Shown here: piece after piece, positions 5,865 through 10,856 of the stretch
Layout: every line of letters begins with the position of its first letter
How positions within the stretch are numbered: the first letter of the stretch is position 1
From: SG8-41 sp035456985
Lineage (GTDB): Bacteria > Pseudomonadota > Gammaproteobacteria > Burkholderiales > SG8-41
Direction: 5' to 3'
Assembly: GCA_035456985.1 (NCBI GenBank)
Contig: DATICE010000147.1
Span: forward strand, 1-10,856
DNA: 10,856 nt
Program-made: the position numbers and the translations under genes
Notes under the pieces: generated by a model
Databases searched by the model: none
The model's input: the letters and a program-made list of their open reading frames with translations, nothing else
What the model was told of the DNA's origin: nothing

Positions 5865-5895
5865 ACTGTCCAGAAACCTACACTTTAAGGACAGT
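5865..5895. promoter_or_regulatory. 31-bp interrupted palindrome, candidate recombination site or late operator
   Basis: ACTGTCC (5865-5871) and GGACAGT (5889-5895) are exact inverse repeats. Inside them AAA (5874-5876) and TTT (5884-5886) also mirror each other, giving half-sites ACTGTCCnnAAA around a 7-nt centre. It is more AT-rich than its surroundings. It sits between the serine recombinase gene and the start of the virion operon, so a recombinase crossover site or an operator over the operon's promoter are both reasonable. TACACT (5879-5884) resembles a -10 box but has no good -35 partner. Confidence 0.5.
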
Positions 5896-5928
5896 CCGAG
5901 GCGCCGGCCGGCATGTCACCTTGAAAGG

Positions 5929-6336
5929 ATGGCAGCCAGACGACGATCAGCATCCGTGAGCCGCTCCGGCGGCCTCGTTCTCGTAACACCCCCAGCCGCG
6001 GCTCCGGTCGCGCGCCGCTCGAGCGGCGGAAGACGGCGCCGGCGGCGCTCGAGCAAGCGCAGCAGCAGCGCGAGCAGCCACGGCAACATTCAGAAGACGC
6101 TCACGGGCGTCGCGATCGGCGGGCTCGCCTATGGCCTGCTCGTCAAAAACTTCCCGCAGCTGCCGAGGCTGCCGGGCATCGGGCGCAGCGGCACCGTCGC
6201 GATCGCCGTCGCGCTGCTGAAGCCGCGCAACGAAATCCTCCGGAACGTGGGCGTCGCTGCAGCAGCGATCGCGGGCTACTCGTTCGGCGAGAGTGGCACC
6301 GTCAGCGGCGATGAGCTCTTGTCGTCTCAGATGTGA
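5929..6336 (+). CDS. Basic, multi-pass small membrane protein, probably a virion component
   Basis: This 135-aa protein has a strongly basic serine/arginine N-terminus (RRR at 4-6, RRRRRR at 35-40, RRSSKRSSSASS around it) that resembles a nucleic-acid-condensing tail. It is followed by hydrophobic segments at about 58-73 (LTGVAIGGLAYGLLVK), 88-98 (GTVAIAVALLK) and 106-119 (NVGVAAAAIAGYSF). It ends in a short acidic tail. DNA binding plus membrane insertion is a combination expected of a protein linking genome to membrane in a membrane-containing virion, or of a coat precursor. ATG 5929 has GAAAGG directly before it, an unusually short spacing; GTG 5956 is possible but has no ribosome site. 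It is the first gene of the rightward block, 71 bp before the candidate capsid gene. The family is not recognised. Confidence 0.72.
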   Translation: MAARRRSASVSRSGGLVLVTPPAAAPVARRSSGGRRRRRRSSKRSSSASSHGNIQKTLTGVAIGGLAYGLLVKNFPQLPRLPGIGRSGTVAIAVALLKPRNEILRNVGVAAAAIAGYSFGESGTVSGDELLSSQM

Positions 6337-6374
6337 TCGCCGTTGCACGTGTTGCAGCGGTGAACAGCAAAAAG

Positions 6375-6390
6375 GCGGCGAAAAGGCCGC
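6375..6390 (+). repeat. Short hairpin in the leader of the candidate capsid gene
   Basis: GCGGC (6375-6379) pairs with GCCGC (6386-6390) around a GAAAAG loop, between A-rich stretches. It precedes the ribosome site AAGGTGAG of the gene at 6408 by a few bases. It may keep the leader open or stabilise the message. Confidence 0.35.
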
Positions 6391-6407
6391 AAAACGAAAG
6401 GTGAGGC

Positions 6408-7022
6408 ATGCGGCATTTCGAAGTCGTGGGCGATGAAGATCAAGACGTCGAGGGCGACGTGATGGGTGATGTGATGGGCTACGACGGCCCGATGGGAGGG
6501 TACGAGGGCGGCGCTGAAGTGGTCGGGCACGACGACTACGGCTATCCGATCGTCGTGGGCCGCGGCAGACCGCGGCGCCGGCGGCCGATGGTTGCGCTCA
6601 GCAAGCCGGGCTGGCGTCAAGGCCAGCTCGCACCTGGCGTCATTGCGCCCGATCAAGGCTTGCTGCCGCTCCCCATGGGCAATTTCACTTTCGCCGCGGC
6701 GGCGCAGACCTTCACGTTCAGCGGGCAGATCCAGAAGCCCTTTCGTGGTGAGCGTCTGCTCGTGACGACGGTACGCACCGGCGCCAGCGCGACGGGACGC
6801 TTGCTCGGTCAACCCTTCGTGGGCACCGACCTGGCGTTGCTCGACATCAACCCGATCGACATCGAACAGATCGGCGCGCTGAACGCGTTCGGCGTGCGGC
6901 TCACCATGAAGCCGGCTCAGCCTGGCGTGTTCATCCGGATCGTCACTTCGTTGTCCAACGCGCTGACGGGCACGGACACGATCTTCGCGTCGGTGCAGTT
7001 GCTCGGCCGCAACATTCACTGA
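6408..7022 (+). CDS. Candidate major capsid protein (beta-rich, acidic N-terminal arm)
   Basis: This 204-aa protein has an acidic, glycine-rich N-terminal arm (1-48, with D/E at many positions). A basic patch RGRPRRRR follows at 52-59. Residues 85-204 form a compact beta-rich body with segments such as NFTFAAAAQTFTF, KPFRGERLLVTTV, FGVRLTMKPAQPG, VFIRIVTSLSN and TIFASVQLLG. Alternating hydrophobic strands of this type suit a jelly-roll or other beta-sandwich coat protein. It has the strongest ribosome site in the window (AAGGTGAG, about five bases before ATG), which fits high expression, and a 125-nt hairpin directly follows its stop. It has no enzymatic motif. I believe the fold class is likely, but I cannot identify a homologous capsid family by reading, so the role is inferred. 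Confidence 0.6.
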   Translation: MRHFEVVGDEDQDVEGDVMGDVMGYDGPMGGYEGGAEVVGHDDYGYPIVVGRGRPRRRRPMVALSKPGWRQGQLAPGVIAPDQGLLPLPMGNFTFAAAAQTFTFSGQIQKPFRGERLLVTTVRTGASATGRLLGQPFVGTDLALLDINPIDIEQIGALNAFGVRLTMKPAQPGVFIRIVTSLSNALTGTDTIFASVQLLGRNIH

Positions 7023-7029
7023 TCGAAAA

Positions 7030-7154
7030 GGGTCTGCCCCCCGCCGGCGATTTGGCCGCAGTCCGGGTGCCTTGCCTACCCCCACGCATGGGGACACGGA
7101 GAGCAGGCAAGGTCCGGAAGGCGTATCGCTCAAACGCGGCGGAAGGCAGGTCCC
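7030..7154 (+). ncRNA. 125-nt rod-like structured element (RNA or single-stranded DNA hairpin)
   Basis: The whole gap between two genes folds into one long arm. Pairs from outside in: 7030-7038 with 7145-7154 (one bulge, one G-T pair), 7041-7046 with 7137-7142, 7047-7051 with 7125-7129, 7055-7057 with 7120-7122, 7063-7066 with 7114-7117, 7070-7077 with 7105-7112, and 7080-7083 with 7090-7093 around the loop ACGCAT. That is 39 pairs, several in perfect blocks. The element begins 8 nt after the capsid-candidate stop. It ends just before the ribosome site (AGAGGGA, 7156-7162) of the next gene, which is left outside the fold. It could be an mRNA stabiliser or attenuator setting the ratio of the two proteins, a small RNA, or a packaging or origin hairpin. 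Confidence 0.6.
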
Positions 7155-7169
7155 GAGAGGGAACGTAGC

Positions 7170-8435
7170 ATGCGGATCAACGTCGCGATACCCGAAGCGC
7201 ACGTCAAAAAGCCTGTGCTCGACGCTGCGCTCGAAGCGGTGACACGGCTCAACGAAGATCTGATCGCGAGCGGTCAGAGCCCGACGAGTCGCCAGCTGAT
7301 CGCCAAGGGCGCTCGCTGGCAACCAGAGAAGCCGGGCGACGAGCATTTCGATCATGGGGGCTTGATCAACGTGCGCGGGCATGGTGACTGCGACGACTGG
7401 GCCCCACTGCACGCAGCCACGCTCCGAGTGACCGGAGAAGACCCCGGAGCTCGGGCGGTGGTCAAAAAAAGCGGACCGAAGCGCTGGCACGCGATCGTCC
7501 AACGAAGCAACGGCACGATCGACGATCCATCTCTCGCCGCTGGCATGCCAGGGCCCGGCATGCATGGCGTGGTCGGGGCGTGCCTGCCCATGATGACGCA
7601 GCCGGAGCGCTCGAGCGTCGCCGGCGCCTACATCGCGACGCCTCACCTCGCGCTCAGACCGATCGCCGATCGGCACGGCCAGATCGAGTCGTGGCAAGCG
7701 CGCACCGATCTCCCGTGGCACTGGCGCCCGACAGGCTCGCCCTCGGACCTGGCCATGGTGACGCTGCATCGCTCACCGGTGAGCTCGCAAGCCGTCGTGG
7801 GGTCGCTGCGCGGCGCGTGGGAGCTCGGGATTGCCAGCGAGACGGCGCACCCCGAGCAGCTGAAACGACTCGCCGCACTCGCCGACGCGTGCGACGGCAT
7901 GCCGTACGAAGAGGTAGCCGAACGCTACGGCTCCGAGCATGCCGACGCGGCTGCGGCCGTCGTCGGTGGGTTCTTCGGCAAAGCGTTTCGCGGCCTGAAA
8001 AAGCTCGCGAAGAAAGCGATCAGCCCGCTGGCAAAAACCGCGCTGTCGTTCGTGCCGGGCGGCAACCTCGCATCGATGGCGCTCTCTGCAGCGTCGCCGC
8101 TGCTGAAAAAGAGCGTGGCGCGCGCCAAGCATTTGCCGCCGGAACAGCGCGCAGCAGCGCTCGCCCCCCCGCCCGTGCGCATGCGCGAGCCGCCCGATCT
8201 GATGGTGCGGCAACCCGCGGCGCCGATCGTGCTGCGCCCCCAAGACCCGAACGTGCCGCTGCTGACGACGTTTGCTGATCGGCTGCAGCGCGCCTATGAA
8301 TTTGGCCGCTCGCCAGCGCCGCCGGCGAGGCCTCCGGCGACGAGCTCGCCGGCGTGGAGGCGCCCGGCGACGAGCTCGCCGCGGCGCCCGGCGACGAGCT
8401 CGCCAGCGCGGCCGCGTGGGGCCTGGCCACGATGA
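7170..8435 (+). CDS. Transglutaminase/papain-like cysteine peptidase with cationic amphipathic helix
   Basis: This is a 421-aa protein. The N-terminal part (20-190) carries a catalytic pattern of the transglutaminase-like superfamily: C74 in HGDCDDWAPLHAA, H107 in RWHAIV and D118 or D119 in IDDPS. These would act as a cysteine peptidase, amidase or cross-linking enzyme. Residues 267-297 form a lysine-rich amphipathic segment (GFFGKAFRGLKKLAKKA, then SPLAKTALSFVPGG) like membrane-active peptides. Residues 359-377 hold a motif shared with the 201-aa protein two genes on. The tail has three PATSSP repeats. GAGAGGGA gives a good ribosome site seven bases before ATG. The stop overlaps the next ATG (ATGA). 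I infer a virion protein for maturation or membrane penetration; the catalytic pattern is seen directly, the substrate is unknown. Confidence 0.75.
   Translation: MRINVAIPEAHVKKPVLDAALEAVTRLNEDLIASGQSPTSRQLIAKGARWQPEKPGDEHFDHGGLINVRGHGDCDDWAPLHAATLRVTGEDPGARAVVKKSGPKRWHAIVQRSNGTIDDPSLAAGMPGPGMHGVVGACLPMMTQPERSSVAGAYIATPHLALRPIADRHGQIESWQARTDLPWHWRPTGSPSDLAMVTLHRSPVSSQAVVGSLRGAWELGIASETAHPEQLKRLAALADACDGMPYEEVAERYGSEHADAAAAVVGGFFGKAFRGLKKLAKKAISPLAKTALSFVPGGNLASMALSAASPLLKKSVARAKHLPPEQRAAALAPPPVRMREPPDLMVRQPAAPIVLRPQDPNVPLLTTFADRLQRAYEFGRSPAPPARPPATSSPAWRRPATSSPRRPATSSPARPRGAWPR
8334..8404 (+). repeat. Three direct copies of a 17-bp repeat
   Basis: CCGGCGACGAGCTCGCC occurs at 8334-8350, 8364-8380 and 8388-8404, with periods of 30 and 24 bases, both divisible by three. 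It encodes PATSSP units at the C-terminus of the 421-aa protein. In the frame of the following gene it would read APGDELA. The last copy ends 27 bp before that gene's ATG. It probably arose by in-frame slippage. Confidence 0.85.
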
Positions 8436-9061
8436 GCGGTCAATTCGATGGTGATGGCCCGTCGCGCAGCGACCCTTTCGCGCGCGCGTTCGGGCAACAG
8501 CCGTGGCTGCGGGGCGCCGTCACGCCCTGGCATATGTGGGGCACGCTCGAGACGCTGACGATACCGATCGATCCGCCGGGCCCGGCGCGGCAGGTGTCGC
8601 AGCAGCTCAGCCGCGTCAACTATCGTCGCCCCGACACCTGGCATTGGCTCTTCTACTGCCGCATCGTCCAAGCGCCGGTCGAGAGTGAGGGCAATTCGAT
8701 CATTGTCGCAGTCGATTTCAACTGCATCTTCGGCTTGGGTCGCGCGTCGGTGACGCTGCCTGGGTTTCAGCGGCTCGTGTTCAACTGGACGGCGCCGGCG
8801 CCGGCTCCAGTCGAGCCGCTATGGTCGACTCGGGCGCTCTCGCCCGACGACGAGGGCCAGGGGACCGAGCAGATGGTTGCCGAAGATATTCAGTGCTCGT
8901 CGCTGATCACGGTGAGCACCGTCAACGTGCCGCTGACACCAGCCTTGATCATCGAAGTCGGCTCGTTCTTCGCTCCGAAAAACCACATTCGCCCGGACTG
9001 GCTTCAACTCGATCAATCGATTGAGGCGCAGTTTCCGGGCTCGGAGATTCAAGGTCGATGA
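8432..9061 (+). CDS. Second beta-rich candidate structural protein
   Basis: This 209-aa protein has no enzymatic motif and no membrane segment, but many alternating hydrophobic strands: WHWLFYCRIVQAPV, IIVAVDFNCIFG, RASVTLPGFQRLVFNW, LITVSTVNVPLTPALIIEVG. Tryptophan and proline are frequent in the N-terminal third. The start is ATG 8432 in an ATGA overlap with the upstream stop; a GTG at 8354 would add residues from the repeat region and is less likely. Its own stop overlaps the next ATG the same way. A capsid, vertex or spike-base protein partnering the 204-aa protein is a reasonable inference from size, composition and position. Two unlike beta-sandwich coat proteins are known in some membrane-containing phages. 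No homologue is recognised. Confidence 0.62.
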   Translation: MSGQFDGDGPSRSDPFARAFGQQPWLRGAVTPWHMWGTLETLTIPIDPPGPARQVSQQLSRVNYRRPDTWHWLFYCRIVQAPVESEGNSIIVAVDFNCIFGLGRASVTLPGFQRLVFNWTAPAPAPVEPLWSTRALSPDDEGQGTEQMVAEDIQCSSLITVSTVNVPLTPALIIEVGSFFAPKNHIRPDWLQLDQSIEAQFPGSEIQGR

Positions 9062-9663
9062 ACCTGGCACGCATCAGAGGGTTTCTGCTGCAGCTGCCGA
9101 AGCCGGCAAAAATCCGCGTGACCGCCGGCGACGGCGAGCCGCAAGAGATCAAGCCGGGCCGCTCCTACGCGCGCACGGCAGAGACGATCGAAGCGCTCGG
9201 CGTCGACGTGATCGAATGCTTCGACAAAGACGGCGCGCTGCTGCGCGCGCTGCGTTTGTCGGAGCCCGAAGCGCGCCGCTCGGACGCGGCTGACATCCCG
9301 AAAGGGATCGAAGTCGATCCGAGCGCGCTGATGCTGACTCACTTCGCGAACCTTCTGCATCGCGCCTATGAGCACTCGACAGAGATAGCGTTCACGCGCC
9401 TCGTCGAGCTCGCCGAGCGACTGAGCGCGCACACCGAATCGATCGAAGCGCGGCTCGCGCACGCTGAGAGCGCGCTCCGTCGCGAGCAGTCCGATCGGAT
9501 CGACGATGCGTTCGAACGCGCGCAGGAAGCGATCGCGAAAGGCGATGGCAGTGACCCACTGGCGCAACAGATGATCGGCGCGTTCTTGAGCGCGCGCATG
9601 GGGGGGGAGCAGCCGCCGGCGCCGTCCAAATCGAACGGCGCCAAGCCGAACGGAAAGGCATGA
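9058..9663 (+). CDS. Helical structural protein with motif shared with the 421-aa peptidase
   Basis: This is a 201-aa protein. The first 65 residues look like a small beta domain (KIRVTAGDGEPQEIKPG, SYARTAETIEALGVDVIECFD). Residues 85-160 are helical, with a probable coiled coil (RLVELAERLSAHTESIEARL, then ALRREQSDRIDDAFERAQEAI). The tail is polar and proline/lysine-rich. Residues 87-105 match the peptidase tail at 11 of 19 positions, including DP, LT, FA, L and RAYE. Translation is coupled at both ends: ATGA with the upstream gene, and three bases to the next start. An eight-G run (9600-9607) lies near its end. A scaffold, linker or minor virion protein is likely; no family is recognised. 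Confidence 0.65.
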   Translation: MNLARIRGFLLQLPKPAKIRVTAGDGEPQEIKPGRSYARTAETIEALGVDVIECFDKDGALLRALRLSEPEARRSDAADIPKGIEVDPSALMLTHFANLLHRAYEHSTEIAFTRLVELAERLSAHTESIEARLAHAESALRREQSDRIDDAFERAQEAIAKGDGSDPLAQQMIGAFLSARMGGEQPPAPSKSNGAKPNGKA

Positions 9664-9666
9664 GGG

Positions 9667-10752
9667 ATGGATCTGGCGCTTCTGTGGTTCGGGCTCGTGT
9701 GGGCCTTGCTCGGTGGCAAGTCGACGGCGCCGTCTGGACCGCCGCCGGCGCCGCGCCCCGGTCCTCCGGAGCCGTGGCCCGCGGTCGCTCCATCGGGTCT
9801 GCCGCCCTTCCCTGGTGACGGGTGGGAGTATGACGAGCCGCCGCCGCCGGAGGTGGTCGCTCGCGCGCGCCAGCTGCTCTCCGAGCTCTGGGCACGCGGG
9901 CAAGGCAGCACGCGGCAGGAGCAGACCGCCGGGCGCTGGATCGTGTACCGCGCCGAGATCACCCGCGGCAACAAACGCGGCGTGGTCGCCTATCGCGAGC
10001 GGCGCGCAGCGCCAGCGCTGCAGGCTCGTGCGCCTGGTGCTGCGCCAGCACCAGCGCCAGCGCCAGCGTCGCCGGCGCGCACGGTCGCAACCATCCTCAC
10101 GTCCGCAGGGTGGCCGCAGCCGCAAGCCGGCACGAGCGCCGTCGAGCTCGTGCCGGGCCGCGTGTATCAGTGGTCGGCTCGTGTCGACATCCCACGCGCG
10201 GCAATCCCGGGGGGCGACGAGCGGGCATTTGCGGAAGGCATCGCGCGCGGCTTGGCTGCAGCCGGCGCAACCAATATCGCAGTGAGCGACTCGATGCCGT
10301 TCATTCTCGGCTATCGGCTGCTCGCGAGCAAAGCCGCGACCGTGCCGCTGAACACGCCGATCCCGATCGATTTTGCCGGCGTGCGATGCACGATCACGTT
10401 TCTGTCAGTGCGTCAGGTCGAGGCGCAGCCACCCGGCAAAGCGCCGCCCGGTCCGCCCCGAGCGTGGAACGTGCAAGTCGGACCCGCAACGATCCAGCCG
10501 ACGAGCTCTCCGGCGCCGGCATCCCCGCCCGTGTCGCTTCCCGAGCTAAGCCGCGGCGCTGGCGTGAGACCCAACCCGCCGAGCGCAGACGTCCGCTTGC
10601 TGCAACAAAAGCTCGGAATCGAGGCCGATGGTCGTTTCGGTGGAGGCACCGAAGCCGCGGTCAAGGCATTCCAGCTGCGGCGCGGGCTGAAGATCGACGG
10701 CATCGTCGGACCCAAAACGTGGGCCGCGCTGTTCGGCTCGTCGCGAGCGTGA
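9667..10752 (+). CDS. Membrane-anchored peptidoglycan-binding protein
   Basis: This is a 361-aa protein. Residues 2-17 (DLALLWFGLVWALLGG) form an N-terminal membrane anchor or signal-anchor. A long proline/alanine linker follows. The middle part (about 130-260) is an unrecognised mixed domain containing GRVYQWSARVDIP and GVRCTITFLSV. After a second proline linker, residues 306-358 are a PG_binding_1 domain (VRLLQQKLGIEADGRFGGGT, then VKAFQLRRGLKIDGIVGPKT and WAALFG), the repeat-type fold that holds peptidoglycan. ATG 9667 follows GGAAAGG at 9652-9658. The M23 gene begins 1 bp after the stop across the circular join, so the two probably act together on the cell wall during entry or release. 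The binding domain is certain; the lack of a catalytic domain is notable. Confidence 0.85.
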   Translation: MDLALLWFGLVWALLGGKSTAPSGPPPAPRPGPPEPWPAVAPSGLPPFPGDGWEYDEPPPPEVVARARQLLSELWARGQGSTRQEQTAGRWIVYRAEITRGNKRGVVAYRERRAAPALQARAPGAAPAPAPAPASPARTVATILTSAGWPQPQAGTSAVELVPGRVYQWSARVDIPRAAIPGGDERAFAEGIARGLAAAGATNIAVSDSMPFILGYRLLASKAATVPLNTPIPIDFAGVRCTITFLSVRQVEAQPPGKAPPGPPRAWNVQVGPATIQPTSSPAPASPPVSLPELSRGAGVRPNPPSADVRLLQQKLGIEADGRFGGGTEAAVKAFQLRRGLKIDGIVGPKTWAALFGSSRA

Positions 10753-10856
10753 GATGGATCGCTTTCCCCTGGCCGCCAGCGCTGCATACAACTACGCGCA
10801 GCGCTTCACGATGCAACACCGCGGCGTGGACATCATGGCGCCGCTCGGGACGCCGG
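10716..10856. repeat. 141-bp exact terminal repeat, right copy
   Basis: Identical to 1-141. It contains the last 37 bp of the peptidoglycan-binding gene and the first 103 bp of the M23 gene. See the left copy for the circular reading. Confidence 0.95.
10754..10856 (+). CDS. 5' end of the M23 endopeptidase gene (same gene as 39-521)
   Basis: This is the first 34 codons of the M23 peptidase, including H22 and D26 of the zinc site, cut by the window end. It is the overlap copy of the gene described at 39-521, not a second gene. The TGA of the preceding gene ends at 10752, one base before this ATG. Confidence 0.9.
   Translation, partial: MDRFPLAASAAYNYAQRFTMQHRGVDIMAPLGTP

Noticed and set aside
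5865..5895. XerCD dif-like site
   Set aside because: Arm and centre lengths are near those of dif, but the conserved inner TAA/TTA bases and the arm sequence do not match. No tyrosine recombinase is encoded.
7110..7121. AGGTCCGGAAGG, identical to the GGAA-tetraloop segment of bacterial 4.5S SRP RNA
   Set aside because: The 3' side that completes the SRP binding loop (AAGCAG) is absent, and in the best fold these bases are part of a longer stem rather than a terminal loop. I treat it as a chance match.
6327..7769. 480-aa open frame on the minus strand
   Set aside because: It lies opposite the coat and peptidase genes, has arginine/histidine-rich composition without motifs, and is explained by few stop codons in GC-rich antisense DNA. 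It would also span the structured gap.
7956..7988. GGFFGKAF in the 421-aa protein resembles a Walker A motif
   Set aside because: It lacks GK followed by S or T and the spacing is wrong. It is part of the amphipathic helix.
9049..10125. 358-aa open frame on the minus strand
   Set aside because: It is arginine-rich antisense of two well-supported genes.
1..10856. CRISPR arrays, tRNA or rRNA genes, insertion sequences
   Set aside because: No regularly spaced repeats, cloverleaf with a tRNA pattern, rRNA signature or transposase with terminal inverted repeats could be seen.

Overview
The window reads as one complete small circular genome, sequenced slightly past its own start. Bases 1-141 are repeated exactly at 10716-10856, so the unique circle is about 10,715 bp. 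The repeat joins the 3' end of one gene (9667-10752) and the 5' end of the next (39-521) into a continuous operon. GC content is high, by eye about two thirds, with Shine-Dalgarno starts and many ATGA/GTGA gene overlaps. This suggests a virus or phage-like element of a high-GC bacterium; the host cannot be named from the sequence.

Layout, starting from the control half of the circle. 2783-3453 (minus strand): two overlapping genes for small cysteine-rich, probably zinc-binding proteins. 3454-4005: non-coding, with a 22-bp perfect palindrome and a hairpin. 4006-4749: a winged-helix-type DNA-binding protein, possibly the replication initiator. 4750-5228: non-coding, with an AT-rich island and several strong inverted repeats including a 28-bp perfect palindrome around (CG)8; this is the best origin candidate. 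5229-5825: a small serine recombinase (resolvase/invertase type), followed by a hairpin and a 31-bp interrupted palindrome.

From 5929 onward, across the join and up to 2749, runs one rightward block of about 7.5 kb that looks like the virion and entry operon. In order it encodes: a basic membrane protein (135 aa); a beta-rich candidate major capsid protein (204 aa); a 125-nt rod-like hairpin in the only sizeable gap; a transglutaminase/papain-like cysteine peptidase fused to a cationic amphipathic helix (421 aa); a second beta-rich candidate structural protein (209 aa); a helical protein sharing a motif with the 421-aa protein (201 aa); a membrane-anchored peptidoglycan-binding protein (361 aa); an M23 endopeptidase with a C-terminal membrane anchor (160 aa); a glycine-rich adhesin (268 aa); a zinc-motif plus coiled-coil protein (164 aa); a GT-A-type glycosyltransferase (241 aa); and a 58-aa protein.

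Taken together this looks like a virus of roughly PM2/FLiP size. It has several wall-degrading and membrane-anchored proteins, but no recognisable packaging ATPase, terminase, portal, tail-sheath, inovirus Zot/pI or HUH Rep. I do not recognise it as a described family. The capsid assignments are inferences from beta-rich composition and gene order, not from detected homology.
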